Assembly (NCBI GenBank): GCA_017515355.1
Contig: JAFWGD010000265.1
Span: 1 to 5,689 of the forward strand
Reading direction: 5' to 3'
DNA length: 5,689 nucleotides
Source of the DNA: Coriobacteriales bacterium
Lineage (GTDB): Bacteria > Actinomycetota > Coriobacteriia > Coriobacteriales > CADBOM01
The notes beneath the pieces are model-generated. The model made no database searches. It saw only the letters and a list, made by a program, of their open reading frames with translations, and was not told the origin of the DNA. A program made the translations under genes and the position numbers. This document shows, piece by piece, positions 1 through 5,681 of this stretch (positions are counted from its first letter, which is position 1; the number at the start of each line of letters is the position of its first letter).

Positions 1-1700
1 GAGGAGACGCCGACGTTGGTGTACTTGGCACCCATGTTGGTGACGTCGCGTCCGCTCTCGAGGCAGCCCTCGATGGCCGCAGAGGCGATCGGCACGGGCA
101 GGTACTCGCGAACGATGTACTGGTAGGTGGAGGTGCAGTCGATCTGCCAGCTCATGAAGTACTTGAGCTGCTCCATGTATGCCTGCTTGACCTGCTCGAT
201 GTTGGTCATCTCATAGAGATAGCCAGTGGAGACGCCGGTCTGCTGCGGCGGCGGGAATCCGGGGAACTGGAACGGATGGGTTCCGTTGTTCAGCGCATGG
301 ATGAGAACCGCGAGGATGTTGACGTAGGTCTCGGTGCCGGACGATCCGCATTGCGGCCACTCGGTGCCGGTTCCACCAGGCTCGACGCAGCCGATGCCGG
401 AGTAGTCGCGGGCATCCTCGAGGGTGAATCCGCGTGCCATCAGGGCCGGGATGATGACCTTGTCGTTCTCGAACGACGGCAGGCCGGACACGCGGCTGAT
501 GGTGTGGAAGATCTGATCCCAAAGCTCATCCGGGGTGTTCTCATGGATGCGAACGCAGATCGACGGCTGGGTGATGATCATGCGCTCGGTGGAACGCAGC
601 GCGAAGAGCGTGCACTCGTTGGTTGCATCGGTGCCGTCGCGCTTGACGCCGCCGAGGGTGGCGAGCTGGCCGGAGCCATATCCCGGGCCCGTACGGGTGG
701 GAACGGTCGCCCATGGCTTGTTCATCTCGGCGATCTTCAGGAAGAACATATCCATGATCTCCTGCGCCTCGTCCTCGGTGATGATGCCGGCGGCAAGGTC
801 CCGCTTGTAGTAGTCGCCGAAGTACTGGTCGATGCGGCCGAAGGAAATGCCGTGGAGCTGTGCGTCCATCGAGCAGCAGAGCTGATAGAACCAGACGGAC
901 TGGACAGCCTCGAAGTAGGTGCGTGCCGGATACCTAGGAACATGCGCGCAGGTCTGCGCGATGAGCTCGAGCTCTGCCTTGCGCTGCGGGTCCTCGCACT
1001 TCGCAGCCTGCTCGAGGGCCAGATCCGCATAGCGCTGCGACCAGTTGATCGCGCCGTCGCCTACGAAGACGATTGCGCGGTAGAAGTTGTACTTGTCGAC
1101 GTTCTCTCGGATGCCTTCCTTCTCATACCTCTCGACATAGCCCTGAGCCTCGTCGCGGATGCCTTGGAGACCGACCTTCAGGACCCTGTAGTGGCCGGGA
1201 ATGAAGTGGCCGGTGGGGGACTCGCAGGGGGTGGGGCTGTAGACGACGACGCCGTTGCCATAGCTCTTCTTGTAGCCATCGGGCATGTACTCGCCTACGA
1301 GAGCCGAGGTGCAGTGCGCCTGCCAATACTCGTAGGTGTCGGCGATGTACTGGCGGTCCTCCTCATCGACGATATAGGGGTCGATGTAGCGATCCCTGAT
1401 GGTGCCGGTTGCAACCTCGTCGCCGATCCATCCAGCGGAAGTCTCGGGATAGAGCGCCGCACCGCGATAGAGTGGCGTGTGCGCGCCTACGATCAGCTCG
1501 TGATCGTGGATCGAGATGTCGAGGTTATCGCAAATGTATTTGAACACCCTGGCCCTTCGGAGAATTCCCGTCAGCGACGGGTTGTTCATGTAGAACTCCG
1601 TCAGCAACCTGTAGCGGCTGATGTTGATCTGCGGCTTGGTTGTCCTGACCATCTCGCGGATCTTCTTGACGCGATCGGTCATTGGCTTCATCTCGTACAT
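1..1700 (-). CDS. Glycyl radical enzyme (PFL-like family), paralog B; 3' end beyond window
   Basis: N-terminal 566 codons of a second glycyl radical enzyme, open and in frame from ATG at 1700 to the left window edge. The start (MYEMKPM) is chosen because an AAAGGAGGG site lies at 1704-1712 and the paralog at 3214-5637 begins identically. The thiyl-radical cysteine is C438 (codon 387-389) in a G-C-V-E motif; a GHxxPGHYRVL segment is at about 164-174. Pyruvate formate-lyase has two adjacent catalytic cysteines, which are absent here, so this is one of the dehydratase/lyase/decarboxylase-type enzymes. The C-terminal glycyl radical domain, about 240 residues judging from the paralog, lies outside the window, so whether the gene is intact cannot be judged. 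It matches the paralog without gaps at about 75% identity. Residue 435 is Gly where the paralog has Cys, and 453-454 is SS where it has GT. Probably a cytoplasmic, anaerobic enzyme that needs an activase. Substrate unknown. Confidence 0.93.
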   Translation of the reverse strand, partial: MYEMKPMTDRVKKIREMVRTTKPQINISRYRLLTEFYMNNPSLTGILRRARVFKYICDNLDISIHDHELIVGAHTPLYRGAALYPETSAGWIGDEVATGTIRDRYIDPYIVDEEDRQYIADTYEYWQAHCTSALVGEYMPDGYKKSYGNGVVVYSPTPCESPTGHFIPGHYRVLKVGLQGIRDEAQGYVERYEKEGIRENVDKYNFYRAIVFVGDGAINWSQRYADLALEQAAKCEDPQRKAELELIAQTCAHVPRYPARTYFEAVQSVWFYQLCCSMDAQLHGISFGRIDQYFGDYYKRDLAAGIITEDEAQEIMDMFFLKIAEMNKPWATVPTRTGPGYGSGQLATLGGVKRDGTDATNECTLFALRSTERMIITQPSICVRIHENTPDELWDQIFHTISRVSGLPSFENDKVIIPALMARGFTLEDARDYSGIGCVEPGGTGTEWPQCGSSGTETYVNILAVLIHALNNGTHPFQFPGFPPPQQTGVSTGYLYEMTNIEQVKQAYMEQLKYFMSWQIDCTSTYQYIVREYLPVPIASAAIEGCLESGRDVTNMGAKYTNVGVS

Positions 1701-1703
1701 ATT

Positions 1704-1712
1704 CCCTCCTTT
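1704..1712 (-). promoter_or_regulatory. Ribosome binding site of GRE-B
   Basis: AAAGGAGGG on the minus strand, with its last base 3 nt before the ATG at 1700. It supports M1 over the in-frame ATGs at codons 4 and 7. Confidence 0.85.
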
Positions 1713-1748
1713 GACGCTAATCGATCATGCTTGTCTCATTGAGCAACT

Positions 1749-1763
1749 TCTGCCATTCACAAA
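1749..1763 (-). repeat. Leader element shared with GRE-A, copy 1
   Basis: The minus strand reads TTTGTGAATGGCAGA, ending 48 nt before the GRE-B start codon. It matches 13 of 15 bases with 5667-5681, which lies 29 nt before the GRE-A start. The rest of the two leaders aligns poorly, so this patch is more conserved than its surroundings. It may be left over from the gene duplication or be a regulatory site. Confidence 0.45.
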
Positions 1764-1799
1764 GGTTGGCCTTGCTGATGACACTGCTTCATAACAGCA

Positions 1800-1805
1800 A
1801 TTATA
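1800..1805 (-). promoter_or_regulatory. Candidate -10 box of the GRE-B promoter
   Basis: The minus strand reads TATAAT, a perfect sigma70-type -10 hexamer in the most AT-rich part of the gap. It predicts transcription starting near 1793 and a leader of about 93 nt. No good -35 hexamer is found 16-18 nt upstream, as expected of a promoter that needs an activator. A TTGACA at 1872-1877 lacks a matching -10 at normal spacing. Confidence 0.5.
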
Positions 1806-1843
1806 TTGTTGCATTTCCATATTTATGAGAACTTTGGCAAATT

Positions 1844-1866
1844 AATTGTTTCAGAACTCAACAATT
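1844..1866. promoter_or_regulatory. Inverted repeat, candidate operator upstream of GRE-B
   Basis: AATTGTT, nine spacer bases, AACAATT: a perfect 7-bp inverted repeat with the dyad architecture of a dimeric regulator site. Its centre (1855) is about 62 bp upstream of the predicted start near 1793, the distance at which class I activators of the CRP/FNR kind act. No regulator can be named from the sequence. Confidence 0.4.
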
Positions 1867-1955
1867 TGAAATGTCAATAGGGAATATGTCGGGGTTCCAA
1901 AGCTTGTGCGCTGGATGCGATCGAGCGCTTGCGGTTCTCTGATGAGAGCAACGAA

Positions 1956-1981
1956 GAGGCGGCCCCTTCCGGAGCCGCCTC
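1956..1981 (-). terminator. GNRA-capped hairpin downstream of the SDR, probable terminator
   Basis: On the minus strand an 8-bp stem GAGGCGGC/GCCGCCTC continues through TCC/GGG (one U-G wobble and two C-G pairs) to a GGAA tetraloop, giving an 11-bp stem that starts 29 nt after the SDR stop. The tetraloop is of the GNRA type only when read on the minus strand, which fits its position. The 3' flank TTCGTT is a poor U-tract, so it may be a weak terminator or an mRNA 3'-end stabiliser. It differs from the hairpin at 3150-3177 in one base of the 26 compared. Confidence 0.7.
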
Positions 1982-1998
1982 GTTTGCGTTCTTTGCCG

Positions 1999-2012
1999 AG
2001 CTCGATCGAGCT
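1999..2012. repeat. 14-bp perfect palindrome overlapping the SDR stop codon
   Basis: AGCTCGATCGAGCT is its own reverse complement and includes two bases of the SDR stop codon (2011-2013). It may be a chance product of the GC-rich stop region or a protein site; it lies immediately before the hairpin at 1956-1981. Confidence 0.4.
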
Positions 2013-2970
2013 ACTCGAGGGTGGGGCCTCCGAAGCCCTCGCCGAGCGTGAGCCACAGAAGCGTGATGGCCATCGGGTCCTTGATGCGCGGGAGCATGGT
2101 GGGGCCAGCGGTCTCGGGTACCGGGAAAGGATAGTCCATGTCGACCAGAGCGTCGCTGACGCCGATGGTGGACTTATGCAGCCTCTCTGCATTGAGGATG
2201 CAATGGACCATCGAGGCTCCGCATGCCTGCGGCGGGACGAGCTCGTGGAAGCCGCGCATCGCCGGTGCCGGAGCGTTGGGGTCGACGCCCATGTCTGCGA
2301 GGTGCGCGACCGACTCGGGGGTCTGGACGCCGACGCCTGCGGGCATGAAGCAGAAGACGTTGACGCCGGTGCCGTCGCACTCGGAAGCCAGCGACATGTG
2401 CAGCGAGGTTGCGCATGCCTTGCCGGTGGTGTACATCGCGCCGCCGACCATCGGGGGCTGATAGTTGAACTGGGTGGTGGAGTAGGTCACGACGCCATGG
2501 CCGCGCTCGATCATGGCCGGGACGAGCTCCTTGATGGCGACCATCGAGCCGTGGGCCGAGATCATGTAGGACATGTCGAGGTCGCTGACCGGCGAGGAGA
2601 GGATCTTGCCGTTGAGGGTGAGGTTCATCGCGTTGTTGATGAGGATGTCGACCTTGCCGAAGGTCTCGATGGCCTTGGCGCACATGGCCTTGACCTCGTC
2701 GTCATTGGTCATGTCGCAATGGACGTAGAGAGCGGTGCCCTCGCCGAACTGATCGTTGATCTGCTTTTCGCCAACGAGTCCGCGCTCGTCGTTGCGGCCG
2801 GTGATGACCACCTTGGCGCCCGCCCAGGCGAGGGCCTGCGCGAAGCCGAAGCCGACGTTGCTCGTCGAACCGGTGATGACGGCTACCTCGCCAGCAAGGC
2901 AGTCGCGCGTGAGGTTGGTGTTCGATAGATCGATCGGATGCTGTAGGGATTCGGGTTTCTCGTTAGGCAT
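2011..2970 (-). CDS. Short-chain dehydrogenase/reductase (SDR), atypical active site
   Basis: A 319-residue Rossmann-fold oxidoreductase of the SDR superfamily, expected to interconvert an alcohol and a carbonyl with NAD(P)H in the cytoplasm. The start at 2970 is chosen because GGAGG (2977-2981) sits 6 nt upstream and a predicted promoter lies just beyond it; an in-frame ATG at 3051 would precede the predicted transcript start. About 28 residues precede the first beta strand. The cofactor loop is TGSTSNVG (33-40), with Asn38 where classical SDRs have Gly. Strand 2 ends VVITGRN (54-60), with no acidic residue and an Arg, which suggests NADP(H). NNAM (112-115) replaces NNAG. The catalytic pair is Y180 and K184 (YTTGK), with a Ser/Thr cluster at 164-166 as the likely third member. 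The usual helix-4 Asn aligns to Ser138. The gene stands between two paralogous glycyl radical enzymes but has its own promoter and hairpin. Substrate unknown. Confidence 0.93.
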   Translation of the reverse strand: MPNEKPESLQHPIDLSNTNLTRDCLAGEVAVITGSTSNVGFGFAQALAWAGAKVVITGRNDERGLVGEKQINDQFGEGTALYVHCDMTNDDEVKAMCAKAIETFGKVDILINNAMNLTLNGKILSSPVSDLDMSYMISAHGSMVAIKELVPAMIERGHGVVTYSTTQFNYQPPMVGGAMYTTGKACATSLHMSLASECDGTGVNVFCFMPAGVGVQTPESVAHLADMGVDPNAPAPAMRGFHELVPPQACGASMVHCILNAERLHKSTIGVSDALVDMDYPFPVPETAGPTMLPRIKDPMAITLLWLTLGEGFGGPTLE

Positions 2971-2976
2971 GCTGTG

Positions 2977-2981
2977 CCTCC
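2977..2981 (-). promoter_or_regulatory. Ribosome binding site of the SDR
   Basis: GGAGG on the minus strand with 6 nt to the ATG at 2970. It decides the start in favour of MPNEKP over the in-frame ATG at 3051. Confidence 0.85.
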
Positions 2982-3002
2982 ATTCTCGAATTGGTCGTCT
3001 AT

Positions 3003-3023
3003 GCGCGGGCGCCTTACCCGCGC
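3003..3023 (-). promoter_or_regulatory. GC-rich hairpin in the SDR leader
   Basis: GCGCGGG and CCCGCGC form a perfect 7-bp stem with a 7-nt loop, between the predicted transcript start (about 3032) and the ribosome binding site. No U-tract follows, so a terminator is unlikely. It could stabilise the 5' end or be a binding site. Confidence 0.45.
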
Positions 3024-3038
3024 CGTAAAGCTTAGTCA

Positions 3039-3067
3039 ATGATAATCGCAATCGGGGTGCTAATCAA
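3039..3067 (-). promoter_or_regulatory. Candidate sigma70-type promoter of the SDR
   Basis: On the minus strand TTGATT (-35, 3062-3067) is followed after exactly 17 bp by TATCAT (-10, 3039-3044): 4 of 6 and 5 of 6 matches to consensus. The predicted start is near 3032, giving a leader of about 60 nt. This makes the SDR a transcription unit separate from GRE-A. Confidence 0.55.
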
Positions 3068-3079
3068 TCTCGGAGCCTG

Positions 3080-3094
3080 TTCCACTACATGGAA
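3080..3094. repeat. Short inverted repeat upstream of the SDR promoter
   Basis: TTCCA, five spacer bases, TGGAA, with its centre about 55 bp upstream of the predicted SDR start. The size and place suit an operator, but 5-bp arms are short enough to arise by chance. Confidence 0.25.
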
Positions 3095-3107
3095 AATGTT
3101 GTCGATA

Positions 3108-3133
3108 TGCGCGGTATTCGAACCAATCGCGCA
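3108..3133. repeat. Inverted repeat TGCGCG/CGCGCA around a TTCGAA core
   Basis: Six-base perfect arms are separated by 14 bases containing TTCGAA (3117-3122). It lies between the hairpin behind GRE-A and the SDR promoter. It could be a protein site or a second weak hairpin; no function can be assigned. Confidence 0.25.
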
Positions 3134-3149
3134 GCCCTCGCATATACGA

Positions 3150-3177
3150 GGAGGCGGCCCCTTTCGGAGCCGCCTCC
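3150..3177 (-). terminator. GNRA-capped hairpin downstream of GRE-A, probable terminator
   Basis: On the minus strand a 9-bp stem GGAGGCGGC/GCCGCCTCC continues through TCC/GGG to a GAAA tetraloop, 36 nt after the GRE-A stop. The 3' flank TCGTATATG is a weak U-tract. A smaller imperfect stem (GCTTG/CAAGC, 3181-3205) lies between the stop and this hairpin. It is the sister of the hairpin at 1956-1981; their single difference falls inside the tetraloop and keeps it a GNRA loop. Confidence 0.7.
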
Positions 3178-3213
3178 CTTGCTTGTGGGCAGGTGCCTTT
3201 CAAGCGGATGAGC

Positions 3214-5637
3214 TTACATCTCGAGCTCGGTCCTCTTGATGAGGTCGTCCTGGCACTCCTCCGCCTGCTCGATGAAGAATGCGGAGAATCCAGCGATGCG
3301 GACTACGAGGTCGCGATAGGTGACCGGATCTTCCTTAGCAGCCTTCATGGTTGCGGTGTCGACGAAGTTGACCTGGATCTCCATGCCGTCCATGTCGAAG
3401 AAGTAGGTCTCGATGAACTCGCGGACCTTCGGACGGGTCTGCTCGTTGGCGATGACGCCGTGCGAGAACTTGACGTTGAGGAGCGTGCCGTTGCTGTAGT
3501 CATAGCAGTCATAGGCTGAGATTGACTTGAGAACGCCGGTCGGGCCATTGACGTCGCGGCCCTGGACGCCGGAGATTCCGTCAGCCAGAGGATCGCCCTC
3601 ATAGCGGCCGTCAGGAGTTGCGAAGGTCATCGAACCGAAGACGACGTTTGCGGTGACAGGATAGGTTCCTGCCTTGTAGACGCCGTTGTAGCCCTTCTTG
3701 CCATTGAAGACATCCGCGAACTTCTTGAAGACGAATGCTCCGTACTTGTCGGCTTCCTCGTCGCCGTTTCCGAAGTGCGGGCAGTCGTTCTCGATGGCGG
3801 CGCGGATCTCCTGGCCCTGCTCGGTCTGCCAGTTGGCCATCATTGCATCGTAGAACTCACGGGTGGTGTACCTCTTGGTCTTGAAGCAGAGGTAGTCGAT
3901 TGCCGCGAGACCGTCGGCGACGTTGCCGGTTCCGATCGAGGAAACGCCGCAGCTGGTGTACTTGGCGCCCATGTTCATGACGTCACGGCCGGACTCCATG
4001 CAGCCCTCGATGGCAGCGGATGCGATCGGTACGGGCATGTTGTCCCTGGCGACATACTGGAATGCGCTGGTGCAGCCGATGTGCCACTCTGCGAAGAACT
4101 CGAGCTGATCGGAGAAGGCCTTCATGACCTGGTCGATGTTGGTCATCTCATAGAGATAGCCGGTGGGCAGACCGGTCTGGACCGGGGTCTTGCCGCTGCG
4201 GAGCTTGGACGGGTTGGTTCCGTTGTTGATCGCATGCAGGAATGCGGCAACGATGTTGAAGTAGGTCTCGGTGCCGGTTCCGCCGCACTGGGTCCACTCG
4301 GTGCCGGTTCCGCCGGGCTCGACGCATCCGATGCAGGAGTAGTCGCGTGCATCCTCGAGGGTGAGGCCGCGGCTCATGAGCGACGGGATGATGACCTTGT
4401 CGTTCTGGAACGACGGCAGGCCGGAGACGCGGGAGATCGTGTGGAAGATCTGATCCCAGAGCTCATCCGGGGTGTTCTCATGGATGCGGACGCAAATCGA
4501 CGGCTGGGTGATGATCATGCGCTCGGTGGAGCGGAGTGCGAAGTAGGTGCACATGTTGGTGGCATCGTTGCCATCGCGGTCGACACCGCCGAGGGTGGCG
4601 AGCTGGCCGGTGCCGTAACCCGGGCCGGTACGGGTCGGGCCGATTCCCCAAGGCTTGTTCATCTCGGCGACCTTGAGGAAGAACATGTCCATGAGCTCCT
4701 GGCCCTTCTCCTCATCGATGAGGCCGGCAGCGAGGTCGCGCTCATAGTACTTGTTGAAGTACTGGTCGATACGACCGAAGGAGATGCCGTGCAGCTGTGC
4801 ATCGAGCGAGCAGCAGAGCTGATAGAACCAGACGGACTGGATTGCCTCGAAGTAGGTGCGTGCAGGATACCTCGGGACATGAGCGCAGGTCTCGGCGATG
4901 AGCTCGAGCTCTGCCTTGCGCTCCGGATCCTCGCAGACCGCTGCCTTCTCGAGGGCCAGATCTGCATAGCGCTGTGACCAGTTGATTGCGCCCTGGCAGA
5001 CGATCTTGATCGCACGATAGAAGGTGTACTTGTCGATGTTGTCGCGGATGCCCTCGGCCTCATAGCGATCGATGTAGCCCTGAGCCTCGTCGAGGATGCC
5101 CTGGAGTCCGACCTTCAGGACCCTGTAGTGGCCGGGAACGAAGTGTCCGACAGGCGAGCGGCAGGGGAGCGGGCTGTAGACCGTGCATCCGTTGCTCATG
5201 TGATTCCAGAATCCCTCGGGGGTGTACTCGGCGACATGAGCGGAGTTGCAGTTCTTGTCCCAGTAGTCGATGGTCTCTTTGACATACTCGATGTCCTCAT
5301 CGCTGATGTCGTACGGGTCGACATAGCGATCCCTGATGGTGCCGGATGCGATCTCGGTGACCATCCAGTCGGCCGACGACTCGGGATACATGGCTGCGCT
5401 GCGGTACTTCGGCGCATGGCCACCTACGAAGAGCTCGTGGTCGTGGATGTCGATGTCGAGATTGTCGCAAATGTACTTGAAGGCTTTCGCCCTGCGCATG
5501 ATTCCCGTGCATGCCGGGTTGTTCTGATAGAACTCGGTCAGCAGCTTATAGCGGCTGATGGAGATCTCAGGCTTGACAACCCTGGTCATCTCGCGAATCT
5601 TCTTGACGCGCTCTGTCATAGGCTTCATTTCGTACAT
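3214..5637 (-). CDS. Glycyl radical enzyme (PFL-like family), paralog A, complete
   Basis: A complete 807-residue glycyl radical enzyme. The PFL-like barrel spans roughly residues 10-640 and the C-terminal glycyl radical domain roughly 690-800. The thiyl cysteine is C438 (codon 4324-4326) in GCVEPGG. The glycyl radical residue is G783 (codon 3289-3291) in RIAGFSAFF, close to the family consensus RVxGYSA but with Phe after the Gly. H165 lies in a GHFVPGH segment that corresponds to a conserved active-site stretch of the family. The C-terminus ends in the usual Q-x-x-x-I-x-R-T-E pattern. Length is normal for non-PFL members and there is no N-terminal extension or targeting signal. The single active-site Cys followed by Val-Glu excludes pyruvate formate-lyase and fits dehydratase, C-N/C-S lyase or arylacetate decarboxylase relatives; I cannot assign a substrate. 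C435, three residues before C438, and a repeated GGTGTE (442-447, 452-457) are unusual. The start is fixed by AGGAGGA four to five nt upstream. A radical-SAM activase is required but is not in the window. Confidence 0.96.
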   Translation of the reverse strand: MYEMKPMTERVKKIREMTRVVKPEISISRYKLLTEFYQNNPACTGIMRRAKAFKYICDNLDIDIHDHELFVGGHAPKYRSAAMYPESSADWMVTEIASGTIRDRYVDPYDISDEDIEYVKETIDYWDKNCNSAHVAEYTPEGFWNHMSNGCTVYSPLPCRSPVGHFVPGHYRVLKVGLQGILDEAQGYIDRYEAEGIRDNIDKYTFYRAIKIVCQGAINWSQRYADLALEKAAVCEDPERKAELELIAETCAHVPRYPARTYFEAIQSVWFYQLCCSLDAQLHGISFGRIDQYFNKYYERDLAAGLIDEEKGQELMDMFFLKVAEMNKPWGIGPTRTGPGYGTGQLATLGGVDRDGNDATNMCTYFALRSTERMIITQPSICVRIHENTPDELWDQIFHTISRVSGLPSFQNDKVIIPSLMSRGLTLEDARDYSCIGCVEPGGTGTEWTQCGGTGTETYFNIVAAFLHAINNGTNPSKLRSGKTPVQTGLPTGYLYEMTNIDQVMKAFSDQLEFFAEWHIGCTSAFQYVARDNMPVPIASAAIEGCMESGRDVMNMGAKYTSCGVSSIGTGNVADGLAAIDYLCFKTKRYTTREFYDAMMANWQTEQGQEIRAAIENDCPHFGNGDEEADKYGAFVFKKFADVFNGKKGYNGVYKAGTYPVTANVVFGSMTFATPDGRYEGDPLADGISGVQGRDVNGPTGVLKSISAYDCYDYSNGTLLNVKFSHGVIANEQTRPKVREFIETYFFDMDGMEIQVNFVDTATMKAAKEDPVTYRDLVVRIAGFSAFFIEQAEECQDDLIKRTELEM

Positions 5638-5640
5638 ATG

Positions 5641-5647
5641 TCCTCCT
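5641..5647 (-). promoter_or_regulatory. Ribosome binding site of GRE-A
   Basis: AGGAGGA on the minus strand, ending 3 nt before the ATG at 5637. A near-perfect anti-16S match, suggesting strong translation. Confidence 0.85.
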
Positions 5648-5666
5648 AACTTGCCTGTAACAGCGG

Positions 5667-5681
5667 TCTTCCATTTACAAA
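5667..5681 (-). repeat. Leader element shared with GRE-B, copy 2
   Basis: The minus strand reads TTTGTAAATGGAAGA, 29 nt before the GRE-A start, and matches 1749-1763 at 13 of 15 bases. The GRE-A promoter itself lies beyond the right window edge, so it cannot be seen whether the similarity extends further upstream. Confidence 0.45.

Larger units (their letters stand above)
1701..2010. other. 310-bp intergenic region between SDR and GRE-B
   Basis: No gene is supported here. From the SDR side it holds most of a 14-bp palindrome, a GNRA-capped hairpin (1956-1981), a stretch at 1880-1950 in which I see nothing clear, an inverted repeat (1844-1866), a TATAAT box (1800-1805) and the GRE-B leader. 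The part at about 1780-1880 is much richer in A and T than the genes. Confidence 0.8.

Noticed and set aside
1..1700. GRE-B as a frameshifted pseudogene
   Set aside because: Codon-by-codon reading from 1700 to the window edge shows no stop or frameshift and keeps gapless alignment to GRE-A. Intactness beyond the edge is unknown.
276..1742. 488-codon plus-strand open frame opposite GRE-B
   Set aside because: It is antisense to a convincing GRE. Its likeness to the plus-strand frame at 3775-4977 only mirrors the paralogy of the genes on the other strand, and the G/C-ending codon bias keeps the opposite frame open.
1872..1877. TTGACA as a -35 box for GRE-B
   Set aside because: No acceptable -10 hexamer lies 16-18 bp downstream; the TATAAT at 1800-1805 is about 66 bp away.
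1851..2192. Small minus-strand open frames across the SDR end and the gap (1851-2192, 1874-2056)
   Set aside because: They overlap the SDR out of frame, cross the hairpin, and have no convincing ribosome binding site or recognisable domain.
1906..2928. 340-codon plus-strand open frame opposite the SDR
   Set aside because: Antisense shadow of the SDR, with no domain I recognise, and it runs through the hairpin at 1956-1981.
2971..3051. Upstream SDR start at 3051 adding 27 residues
   Set aside because: The extension would span the predicted -10 box, transcript start, leader hairpin and ribosome binding site; the ATG at 2970 has GGAGG at ideal spacing.
3775..4977. 400-codon plus-strand open frame opposite GRE-A
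   Set aside because: Antisense shadow of GRE-A; its composition (Val, Ala, Asp, Leu rich) is typical of reverse-complemented GC-biased codons.
3214..5637. Pyruvate formate-lyase or benzylsuccinate synthase as a specific name for GRE-A
   Set aside because: The adjacent Cys-Cys pair of PFL is missing, and no partner small subunits as in benzylsuccinate synthase are present, so only the family-level name is supported.
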